DNA of 64,000 nucleotides from Sporodiniella umbellata (Eukaryota; Mucoromycota; Mucoromycetes; Mucorales; Rhizopodaceae). The notes below the pieces were generated by a model. That model was not told the DNA's origin and searched no databases. It saw only the letters and a program-made list of their open reading frames with translations. This document shows positions 48,467-58,488 of this stretch, one piece after another. Made by a program: the position numbers and the translations under genes. How positions within the stretch are numbered: the first letter of the stretch is position 1; the number at the start of each line of letters is the position of its first letter. Where the stretch lies: contig JAIXMR010000015.1 in NCBI GenBank assembly GCA_025677835.1, positions 1-64,000 of the forward strand, given 5' to 3'.

Positions 48467-49288
48467 ATGAGCAAAGCAGTATGTCGTTTCCTTGTGTAAA
48501 TAAACATAAAAAGCTTACTTTTGTTTTACTTTTGCCCTTAGCCCACACAGGAACAACTCGATGGTAAGCCATGGGTCGATGGATTCCATCTAACCTTCTG
48601 TTTTTTTTTTTTTTGGATTTCATTAGAATGGAAGGAAGCTTTCTCCTTATATGACAAAAAAGGCAATAGCACTGTCTCCTCTGCTAACCTTGGTGACCTT
48701 TTGAGAGGTTTGGGCCAAAACCCTACCGAAGCTGAAGTACGTGAGCTTATCAAGGAAACTGCCAAATCCAAAAGCATTTCAGAAACCCAAGGTAAGTTTA
48801 GATGCGGATAGATAAAACGTTCTGTGTATATTAACGTAGGTAACTTTTTTTTTTTTTTTGAAAATCAACCATTAGAATTCGATATTGATTTCGGTACATT
48901 TCTGTCTATCCTCACGCGACCTGATGGTTTCAAGCCCGCCGGCTCCTCTCAAGAATTTATACAAGGCTTCCAAGTTTTTGATAAGGAAGGCGATGGTTAT
49001 ATCTCTGCTGGGGAATTACGTTATGGTAAGTTAAAAAAAGAGGAGGGGGGGGGGGAGGGGAAAGAAACCCAAAAAGAAACTTGGCTGAGCTAAATAAACA
49101 TGGTTCTAGTCTTGACCAACCTAGGTGAAAAGTTGACAGATGAAGAAGTCAACGAGCTTTTGAAGGAAGTTGAGGTTGGCAAGGATGGCCGTATCAACTA
49201 TATTGGTAAGAACAAAAGAAAAGAAACGTTTGTATGTACTGACATTGCCGTGAAACTAGACTTTGTCACTGTTGTGTTATCCAACTAA
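48467..49288 (+). CDS. EF-hand protein, calmodulin / myosin light-chain type
   Basis: Six exons: 48467-48478 (12 nt), 48542-48563 (22 nt), 48627-48791, 48876-49025, 49110-49205 and 49260-49288, 157 residues. The protein has the paired EF-hand layout of calmodulin-like light chains (Cdc4/Mlc1 size). Loop 1 (21-32) has the Asp start but ends in Asn instead of Glu. Loop 3 ([12 protein letters not shown], 102-113) is canonical. Loops 2 and 4 are degenerate, so probably only one Ca2+ site remains. An IQ-motif-binding light chain of a myosin is the likely role, by analogy. The two micro-exons at the 5' end encode MSKAPTQEQLD. Confidence 0.88.
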
Positions 49289-49361
49289 ATATGGGAATAA
49301 AAAAAAAAAAAGGGAAGGGCATCGCTTTATTTTGTTTTTCTTGTCGGTTTTCTTGTCGTTA

Positions 49362-49394
<33 letters not shown>

Positions 49395-49395
49395 T

Positions 49396-51302
49396 TTACG
49401 ATGCGTCGTCGTATCTGTCTGTGGCATCAAAATTGCACTGGACTTTATGCACAGTGCCCATACCGAAATCAGCTTCAATACGAATTTCTGTTAAGCCAAA
49501 GTACATTCTAAACAAAAGTTTTTTTTAAGCCTCATCCTGCGTTTCTCCGCCCCTTACCTGATAACATAGGAGACCCGCTCGCCGTCTGCGACAAAAGGCA
49601 TGTGGGGAATAGGCACAGAGATGGCGGCAATCTGGTTAACGCCGAGCTCGTTGTAGTACCTTGGTTCGGTATCGTCTTCAGTGGCGTAAAGCATGATGTC
49701 GGTGGCTTTGAGGGTACCGTAATAAACAAACATGGTTTCCTGAATGCAGTGGTCTATGGGTATCTCATCTCCTTTCTTTACAAACACCAGGAATCGGGTG
49801 GTACATCGCACAGTGCCGTCCGGGCGAACTACGCGAGAGGCGGGCGGGTCGATGGACGGATCGAACGGAAGGCCCGCGTTGATGCCGTAGGTACGACGGG
49901 AGACACGAGACGTAATTAGGCGGGGGTTGAGACCAAAATAGACTGCACCGCGCACCACAGCCAAGGCGGCTCTTGGCGGGCAAAGAATTTGCTTGGCTTT
50001 TTCCCCAAAAGTCTCTTGGATCTTTTGGAACAGGTAGTTGGAAGAGCCAAAGCCTCCGACGAGGAATAGGCAGGACACGCTCTGGCTTGCTATTTGCTCT
50101 AGCTGGCTCCCGATCAAAGCGAGCTAAATGGAGGGGCAGATGAGAAACAAGAAAAGTCTATCGGCTTTTGTTTTTTTTTTGTTTTACCACACGCGCTACC
50201 ACCGGCCTGAACACCCTCGCTTCCAGCTCCTCTGCCCTTAACACCAGCGTGCCGTCGTCCAGAGAATCGTTGTCCAGTCCATCCAAATCAATCGAAACCG
50301 GTATATTCAAGTATTGATCGTCCAGCCCATCAAACTCGGGTTTGATATTGTCTATAAACTGATCCATCAGGTTGTTGAGCGCTGCAGGGGGTAAGCGCTG
50401 GACCTGTTCCCCTAGCTTTTCTTCCAACAGCGCTCGAAACTGGCTGTCCAGAAAGATACTGCCACAGCTTTCACCCATGCCCTTGGTCAGCTCTTTCAAT
50501 CGATGGCTGCTCTCCACCCGTTCATCCACCACCTCAAACACGATCAAGTCTACCGTACCTCCACCAGCATCGCAGATCAGAATCGTATCTCCCCTTTTTA
50601 GACTCACTTGCTCACACATTCGTTCACAGTAAAGTGCAGCGGCCTCTGGTTCTGAAATCAACACCAGCCGATCCTGAGGATCCTGGGCACTGACAAGACC
50701 TGCTTTGATAGCCGCCCGTCGCATGGAAAACTTGGCAAGGTCAGACCACATAGCTGGCACCGTAAGCGAGTAACGAAAACTGTCGGCTGAATAGTTTTTG
50801 GCAAACCCTTTTCTCACATCTTCCAGCACATACGTGTGGATCCCTTTTAAATAGTCGGCAATGTTATCCACAACTGACCTGTAAGGGGTTATCTCTCTCT
50901 TTCTTCTATCCAGTCGCGCTTACTTTTTGTTCTCGGCCAAGATACCTCTCGGGTACAGCGTCTCGTCCAATTGAAGCTTAAAGTTCGAAAGAATAATATG
51001 GTCTTTTGCTGCCTGAGGTTTGGCCATCAATTTCTTGGCTCCATGCCCCCATTCGGCTAACGTCTCAGGGCTGGATCGCTTGTACGCTGATACGGTCGGT
51101 GTCTTTGGATAAAAGTTTCCTCCCTTGTGAGGCCTATTGCTTGTCAAAAACATGACCTACCCTCTGCTTTGCCTTTTTACCACTTTTGAACATCAAATAC
51201 TTCGGGTTGGGTGGTGTGCGTAAAGGCATAAGAGGCTCCTGAAAAGGTCGTGCCAAAGTCGTAGGCAATAACCACTTTATAGTCGTCTTGTTGTAATGAC
51301 AT
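49396..51302 (-). CDS. HSPA12-like Hsp70-family ATPase, copy A
   Basis: Five exons: 51302-51181, 51133-50924, 50878-50188, 50123-49558 and 49507-49396, 566 residues. It has an actin/Hsp70-type ATPase fold: phosphate-1 loop AYDFGTTFSG (DFGTT at 15-19), LISEPEAAALYCE, phosphate-2 loop DAGGGTVDLIVFEV (about 214) and adenosine motif LVGGFGSSNYLF. The linker and peptide-binding domain of canonical Hsp70 are absent, as in HSPA12 proteins. The C-terminus ends in a short beta-rich tail. Substrate is unknown. It forms a head-to-head pair with copy B and converges on the EF-hand gene at its 3' end (107 bp). Confidence 0.92.
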
Positions 51303-51494
51303 CTTTTTTTTTTTTTTTTTTTTTTTTTACAGTTGAATAAAAGAAAGAAAGATATCTGATTTCCTATTGACTTTTTTTTAAAAAAAAAAAAATCAAGTGT
51401 CACACACATACACACACATTGCTTTTTCTAACCCAACTGCATTTTTCTAATATTTTTTTTATTTCTTTTTTTCTTATTTTTTTTTTTTTTATAT
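51303..51494. promoter_or_regulatory. Bidirectional promoter of the HSPA12-like pair
   Basis: Exactly 192 bp separate the two divergent ATGs. The segment holds a T run next to the minus gene, an A run, a CA-rich stretch (about 51399-51419) and T-rich DNA ending TATATATG at the plus start. No heat-shock element (repeated nGAAn) is obvious. Shared regulation is inferred from geometry only. Confidence 0.6.
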
Positions 51495-53268
51495 ATGACA
51501 CAAGCTTTCGCTATTGAAGACTACCCTATTGTGATTGGCATAGATTTTGGTAAGTGGAAATAAAGACCCCTCCCCTCTCTTCCCTCATAACAACTGGATT
51601 CCTAATACGTGGTCTTCAGGAACAACGTATTCAGGCGTATCCTATGCATATGGAAATGACAGCGAGATCGTTGATATTACAAAATGGTAAGAAAGTTTGT
51701 TTGTTTTTTCTGTAGACTGTATTAGACTCTAAAACCTAACGGGCGTATATTTAGGCCGAGACAACCTGATTATAGTTATCCAAAGGTATAGATAGATAAA
51801 TAGATATAGACTTATTGAGTTGGTTAAAACTTTTTTTTTTTTTAAAAAGTGTCCGACGGTTTGTGTAAGTCTAAATAAATGGATATATTTCGCGAATTGA
51901 TTTTCGTATCTCAACCACCCAAAGCAATATAGTAGCGAAAGTGGGGTAAGAAAGGCCAGATGCAGTCTTGATATAGCGTACTTATCTTTCTTTAGGCTTT
52001 AACGCAATGGGGAAGGTTTCCTAAACCAAGCAAATCAGACAACGGAAACATCTTGATCATACAGCAATTCAAGATCTATTTGGATGAGAACCCCAAAAAA
52101 CCGTTCGCCCCTCTGCCTTTGAATCTGACAGCCACAGATATCATATCAGGTAAACCTCTCCTCCATCATCTTTGGTTACCGATCCGCCTTTTGTAGATTA
52201 TCTTCAAAAGCTGTACACTTATGTCAAGACCTACATGAGCCAGAAAGGATTCAGTAGAGACTTTGATACAAAAGCCCGCTTTTGTTTAACAGTAAGAACA
52301 CATCCTATCAACACTCCCACTAAAGCCCAAACACAGGTTCCTGCCATGTGGTCAGATAAAGCGAAACAAGCCATGCGCCAAGCTGCCATCAATGCTGGCA
52401 TCATTAGTTCATCTGATCATCGCGACAGGCTGATGTTGATATCAGAGCCTGAAGCTGCTGCTCTTTATTGTGAAAAAACATGCGATAAGTTTGATATGAA
52501 AAGTGGTGAGGAGTTTATGATCTGCGATGCTGGAGGTAAGCATCTCCCTCCCTTCTCTCTCTCTCTCTCTCTCTCTCTATTTTTTTTTTTTTTTTTTTTT
52601 TGGATGATGCTAATATAAAAATATAGGCGGTACTGTGGATTTGATTGTCTTTAAAGTTGAACGTGATAAAGATGGAAAAGAAGTGTTCAGAGAAAGCACA
52701 CGAGGTTTAGGGGAGACGTGTGGGTCCATGTTCATCGACATGCACTTTAGAAAACTATTGAAAAAACGACTTAAAAAAATGATTCGTCCTTCGCCTAATG
52801 GGAAGGTGATTATACCAGAAGGTCCTTTTGAACATATGGTGGATGTGTTTGTTGGTAATAAAAGCAGCAATAGATACATATATAAAGGGCCCTAAAAGAT
52901 TTACCTGAAAAAAAAACAGATAGCTCAAAGCCCTTATTTGACAATACAGACGATGTGTATTGTTCGGTTCCTATGGGCTTTGATTTGCTTCAAACATCGA
53001 ATCCTGCTTTGGGTCTAGACGAAGGTACAATCACCTTTACCAAAGAAGAAATACAACGCGACGTGTTCGATCCTGTCGTAGGCCGTATTATTCAGCTTTG
53101 CAAACAGTTACAAAAAGACACTACCAACCTGAAAGCAATCTTTACCGTGGGAGGCTTTGGCTCGTCTGCCTATCTTTACCAACAACTGGAGAAAGCATTT
53201 GCCTCTGAAAATATTGCAATTGTTCAACCTGATAGACCTGGTAAGACCCTTCCATCCCAAATCTGCTT

Positions 53269-53308
<40 letters not shown>

Positions 53309-53933
53309 TATATTCATGGCTATAGAAATGGCCGTGACTCGAGGCGCTGTCATCTTTGGCTTAAATCCAACCAAAATCGCAACAAGGGTACCCAGACTCT
53401 GGTATGGGATCAAAAGCACATATCCGTTTGATCCTAATCAGGACCCTGAGGAGTATAAAGTCATTCGACCCGGCGGTCTCGTTCGTTGCGACAACAGATT
53501 CTCTACTTTTGTCGAACGTGGCAAGCCACTAGGTAAAGCGAAACTAGCCTCCAGTCGATGTTTATTGATACACAATTGACATGTAGATTTACAGAGTTGC
53601 GTTGTTCGCCGCTTTACTATTTACGCTCCTCATAAAACGGCCTGTACCATCTTTTCCTGTGCCAACGAAGAAGAACCCAGATACGCAGTTCCTTCGGAAA
53701 CGAATAAAGTGAAAAGAGTGTTTGATTGTGATATACCTATGCCCGATCTGCCAAATGTAAGGCCTGGTGACCCTATTCCACTTACAATCAAAGTAAAGTA
53801 GCATCAGGTACCTCATGTCTTTCTATACTTATCGTTTTTTCTATAGATGTACTTTGGTGAACTAGAACATCGAGTCGAGGCTGTTATCAACGATACAACT
53901 TACAACGTTTCGTGTAGATTTGATGTAGAATAA
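51495..53933 (+). CDS. HSPA12-like Hsp70-family ATPase, copy B
   Basis: Thirteen exons: 51495-51549, 51620-51686, 51755-51785, 51850-51864 (15 nt), 51925-51945 (21 nt), 51996-52149, 52197-52291, 52337-52535, 52627-52854, 52899-53240, 53326-53532, 53587-53792 and 53847-53933, 568 residues. All phases close. Motifs parallel copy A: GIDFGTTYSG (DFGTT at 17-21), VPAMWSDKAKQAMRQAAINA, ISEPEAAALYCEKT, DAGGGTVDLIVFKV, VGGFGSSAYLYQQ and RGAVIFGLNP. Only the ATPase fold and a short C-terminal beta tail are present. The intron inside the Trp codon after DITK and the one before MYFG are shared with copy A; most others are not. Confidence 0.9.
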
Positions 53934-53940
53934 TACTAAT

Positions 53941-53981
53941 GATAATAATAACAATAATAATAATAATAACAATAATAATAA
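53941..53981 (+). repeat. (ATA)n imperfect trinucleotide repeat
   Basis: ATA/ACA units in the 80-bp gap between the convergent stops of HSPA12-like copy B and the p24 gene. Confidence 0.85.
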
Positions 53982-54013
53982 AATGGTCTGTTTTGTTTTT
54001 ATTGATAAACTAC

Positions 54014-54957
54014 TTATACAAGTTTCTTTGTAGTAAAGAAGTTTTTATAGTATTGCATTTGCCAAAAGCAAACAACACCGAGAATAACAATCTGAGCAAT
54101 AGTCCACCAGACAGCACGTGAGTTGATAAGTTCAGACTGGTTACGGAACTCCTTTTCTCGTTCCTTTGGATTCATTTTAATAAGAGTTAGAGTGGATTCA
54201 AAGAGGGGAATCTTTCTTTCGATCAAAACTTACAAATTGGGCTTTTTGTTCAATTTGAATGTCTTCAACACGTTCATTCAACTCATGAACTCTATGTACC
54301 AATTCTGTAGGTCGAGAGGTTAAATAGTTGCGAGAGATGTGTTATTTTCTCTTCAGGTCCTTACCGGAAACTCCTTCAGCATGATGGTCGTGGTGGTCAG
54401 TTGGATCGTCAAAGTCCATGTCAAAAGTAACTCGCTAAATATACTGTTAACAAAATCGTTTTCAGGGACTGTATATATTGTTTACTGTTCTGGTATTGTC
54501 GAACCAAGCAGTGGATGTGGTAGAAAGACAAATGGCGTGATCCCCGGATTCAGTAGAGGTAAAAGTAAAACGGCCGGAAGGTGAGCCTTCTGTATCTACG
54601 ATTCTGTGGTTTGCTGGAAGTTCCTATTGTAATCCCGTTAGATTGCTTTTGAGGAAAAAGAAAACCTCGTAAAAGAAAACTTTACATCAACAGTAACTTT
54701 GAATTTAGATTCCTTGTTTTCGACCCATTCTCTAGTAGCTTCTGAGTATTGTTCAGACTTGTATACACCTAAGATGTTCCAGTAAATAAAGGCAAAATAT
54801 TCCCTCTTCAGCTTTCGTTACCAATAACCATAGTTTCTTTCGGTAAATCCTCTATGAAACATTTCTTCTCAGAGCCTTCCAGGTAAAAGTACAAGGCTTG
54901 AGTGCTAACTATACAAGCAGCTAATAAGAGAAAAACAGAAAAGCGGAAGCTTGACAT
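54014..54957 (-). CDS. p24 (emp24/GOLD) cargo receptor of COPII/COPI vesicles
   Basis: Six exons: 54957-54822, 54768-54686, 54623-54486, 54434-54365, 54304-54234 and 54163-54014, 215 residues. It begins with a signal peptide (MSSFRFSVFLLLAACIVSTQ, then ALYFYLEGSEKKCF, the mature GOLD start). The GOLD domain continues through GRFTFTSTESGDHAICLS. A coiled coil (HRVHELNERVEDIQIEQKAQ) leads to NSRAVWWTIAQ and one membrane helix. The cytosolic tail has FF and a C-terminal KKLV dilysine signal for COPI retrieval. A His/Asp-rich insert (DPTDHHDHHAEG) sits between GOLD and the coiled coil. It most resembles the TMED9/Erp-type subgroup. Confidence 0.92.
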
Positions 54958-56373
54958 CTTTAATTAAAAGAAACGCGACTTTCAATGACAACGCAAAAAA
55001 AAAAAAAGAAAACGAGTGATAGTAAATTAAGCGGGGTTTTCAAAAATTAATAGTCCAATCAGGAACCGCCATAAAGTAATGACTCTCTGTTTCCAGTAGA
55101 AAATGCTTCGCTCAAATACACATAGTGTAAACTTTTCATGATAGTCAGCCCAAGCAAAAACACTTGAGAATACAGATTTGACTGACGTTATAAAATAGAG
55201 AATTTCTAGTCTTGGTCTTCACCTATTTTAGAGCTTTTATTTATACATCCTTTGCTGGCACAATCTTAGCTAGTCTGCTGGTCTTGGCCTTCGGTTCACT
55301 AACTTTTGCTGTTTTTTTTCTTTCAACATCTAGAGTCAACTTTTAAAGGTGCGATCTATATTTTGAAAACTCATTGAAAAGCTTCTTCAGAGTTTTTGTG
55401 GCTCTTTCGCTCATCGTTTTGTTGTAAAAAGCTCAATATTTAGCTTGTATATATCATTATACAGTCAAAGTACAAACGCTGAAACTTTAAGGTGACCTTA
55501 TTTACACTTTTTAGTTTTGCTCTTTTTAACGCTTGGGCTATACTTTTGAAACATCAGTAGAATACTCACAAAAATAAGAATAAGATAAAGAAAATATAAT
55601 AGCAGGATCGGACATTTGCTTTGTATAAAGATATATAGTGTATCTAAAAAGGTTTCCAGAGAGTACCTTATAAAAAGGGACTTTTATGAAATGTGTCTTT
55701 ACCAAAGTCTTTGGTCAAAAATCAAGTTTAATCGGAATCGGGTATATTAAAATCTGGGTAGCACATCGTTAGCATATTGTATGAGAACATCAGCCTTCGA
55801 GGGCTGAATGGCGCTATAGACAACCAAGAATAACTGCGTAATCAAACTTTATACTTTTTTGTTTAAACCACAGCGATATTTTGTATCTTGTTTTGACATA
55901 TACTGACATTACAAATGGCTAAATCTACTAACTTTCAAAAAAAAAAAAAAAAAAAGACAATCAAACGTTAAACTGTAGTAGACACTTTCTATGGAAATAA
56001 AAGCAAGCGAACTATAGCTGTAAAACAATACTGTACTTGGAGACATCTAAAAATAGCTGATTCGGTCTGCTTGTTTTTGAAAACAGAAAGAAGGCCTACT
56101 ATCAAAAATTGAATCAATAACGAACCAAATTTAGCAACAAAGACTATAGGAATTCTTAAAAGGCAAAAAGGTTTATTATTATTATTATTATTATTATTAT
56201 TTTAAAAAAAATGGAAAACACTCTTCCTAGTTTCAAAAAAAAAAAAAAAAAAAAAAGAGCTTTCGAATCTTTTGATAATGTGTAGAATCAGGTAGAGTTC
56301 TCCTCTATCGCTTTGTTTAGTGTGGCCCGACAATTCACCCTAAGGCACAGCTAAACCACAAAATGAATCAATC
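54958..56373. other. AT-rich intergenic block
   Basis: About 1.4 kb with no firm gene. Around 55401-55247 on the minus strand, a 23-codon ATG frame (SERATKTLKKLFNEFSKYR) stops at TAA and the same frame then stays open for about 33 codons (RKKTAKVSEPKAKTSRLAK). It is too short to call. A (TTA)n repeat lies at 56172-56201, and A runs occur near 55939-55956 and 56236-56257. Confidence 0.35.
56172..56201 (+). repeat. (TTA)n trinucleotide repeat
   Basis: About ten TTA/ATT units followed by an A run, in intergenic DNA. Confidence 0.9.
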
Positions 56374-56811
56374 TCACTTGCCCGCAACTGCCCTTGAGTA
56401 TGAATGACTGACTGCCAAAAAGGATCGTAGTAATAGCCTAGCACAGATTATAGGCTTAATCGTCATCTTACTATAGGGATCTCTGGTTTGCTCAGTCTTT
56501 AGTGCTACTCTATACTTCTCAATAAAGTATAGTTTCCAATACCATCCGTACTGTATCTTGTCTATAAATTGACGATAATAATTGGGACGGGTTTTTCGCA
56601 TTGTGAAGGTAAGTAAAAGTACACCCATAATGGTCATTCCACCCACTTTTATTCCTATAGAGAAGGCTCTATCTATGGTTTCCGCGTCGTCGAAATCTAC
56701 TACTATTCCTTTAATCGCTCTGTTTTGAGTACCTATTCCTCCAATAACTTCTAGATATTGAACTTTCAGCGTACATAAAAAGTTCAATATGAACAAGTTA
56801 AAAAATGTCAA
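56374..56811 (-). CDS. Hypothetical protein with a possible membrane helix
   Basis: ATG-to-stop frame of 145 codons, the longest unassigned ORF in the right-hand AT-rich block. An N-terminal hydrophobic stretch (FFNLFILNFLC) and an internal one (IGIKVGGMTIMGVLLLTF) flank a polar segment (GIVVDFDDAETIDRAF). A basic, aromatic part follows (NYYRQFIDKIQYGWYWKLYF). No known family was recognised. By length it is unlikely to be chance at this base composition. It may be one exon of a larger gene, or a relic. Confidence 0.4.
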   Translation of the reverse strand: MTFFNLFILNFLCTLKVQYLEVIGGIGTQNRAIKGIVVDFDDAETIDRAFSIGIKVGGMTIMGVLLLTFTMRKTRPNYYRQFIDKIQYGWYWKLYFIEKYRVALKTEQTRDPYSKMTIKPIICARLLLRSFLAVSHSYSRAVAGK

Positions 56812-58488
56812 AAACTACGCTATCATCCTCTTTAGCATTGACGATTTTGTATTGAGTTGAAGACTAACATGGTTATCAGAAATGAATTTCTTTTCAACTA
56901 AATAAATTATTTTTTTGTGACAGACTGTCTAAGAAATACTAACGCTTTGAAAAAACAGAGATTACAATAATCTCGGATGAATGGCTTTATTAAATCACTG
57001 TAAAACGTCTTTTTATTTAGTATTATGATAAGCTTTACCATTTGAAAACTTGCATCTTTTCTTTTGTATAATGAGGCGCTTCAAATGTTCAAAAGTATAC
57101 CTATTTAAATACGAAATGGATTTGGACAATAAAACTAAAACCAGGGCTTTAAGAAGCAAGGCAACATGAAAAAATGCAATTTAGACGGATATCGCTTATC
57201 AAGAGTAGATAATAAATATTCAACATACACTTCTTATCGAGGCTACTCTAGTCTTTTTTTACAGTTTTAAGAAATACAGTAAGAGTATCATAGGTGACGA
57301 TAAAAGAAGGAAAGTAAGTCCATCTTATAAAGAAGAGTTATACTCTTCATTATAACTTGACAATAAATTAGATAGTATAACAGAAACACTTGCTAACTTA
57401 TTCATTTAGATTTCGTTATTTAATAGGTATGTTTTTACAAAGTAACATTAGATAAAATTTCAAAACTCAGACCAAATACCCAATTTAATCTTTAGCTCGC
57501 CTTTGTGATGACAAACTAGCAGTTTTACTGTTATTATTATTTTTCATTTGATGTTTCGTTGCGAGGGTTTTCGCATGTTGTCCTTCATGGGGTTGGGTTT
57601 GACAAGTCTCCTTCTTGGGTGTTGACAAGTACGCCTCTTGCAAGTTACGAATCTTGTTTCTTCTAGTATTATTTGCAAACCGGTTGAGCAGACCGGGACA
57701 GAAGGAGCCTCTCGTCTAAAAGACGGGAAGACCTAGCATAGGCCAATGAATAAAAAAAAAAAAAGAGAAAGCTAGAAAAACTGGCCCCTTTTTATACTTT
57801 TTTGTTTATCTAAACCGTCACAAACCTATCTCCTTTTTGCATTAATTTAAAGAAAAAAAGCCGTCACCGTGGAGTTATCGCAAGATAGCAAATTACACAA
57901 ACTATAGAGCAATAGCATGAAAGCTACCATGAATTGCAGAAAGTTGTTTTCTTTTCTTCCTTTTTTTTTTGTTTCCTTGAGACCCTTTTATAGACTCTTG
58001 ACTTTTAACTTGTAGAAAATTGTAGCGGATCCTGATCTGTGTTTTGTTACTACTTGACTTTGCCGCTATAGTAACTTAGTGCACTTTTTTATTGGTTCGA
58101 ATGTTGAAGCCAGGTACGCATTTCTGACATATGACTATATCCATGAGTTTAGGTTATAGACTTTGTCAGCACGGCTTGTGCTTGTCGCTACTTTCCAAAG
58201 CTTTAACAAAGGCTTTTTTTTTTTTTCGTCTTATATAAGATCAAAAGTTTTCGCTAGTGCCGATATACCTTTTCGGTTTCAAAGTAAACCCTGTCAATAT
58301 TTCTATAATCTGCTTTAAACTTTACAAGTTTAAAATCTGTTTGTTTTTATTATAATGTTTTCTTTTTAATAGTTTGACTTTTCTTTGAAGGTAGATTCTT
58401 TTTCGTCTTTATGCTGTAGTTCGTTTGATTCATCCCTGTTAGTGGTTTGAGGCTGTTTAAATCCCCAAACTTTACCATGAGAAAATAA
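56812..58488. other. AT-rich intergenic block with an interrupted frame
   Basis: About 1.7 kb. On the minus strand near 57743-57493, ATG opens a frame with a TAG after seven codons and then 76 open codons (FCPGLLNRFANNTRRNKIRN, ASLSSQRRAKD). A TATAAAAAG-like motif lies about 50 bp upstream, near 57795. It could be an exon or a broken gene. Nothing else is recognisable. Confidence 0.35.
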
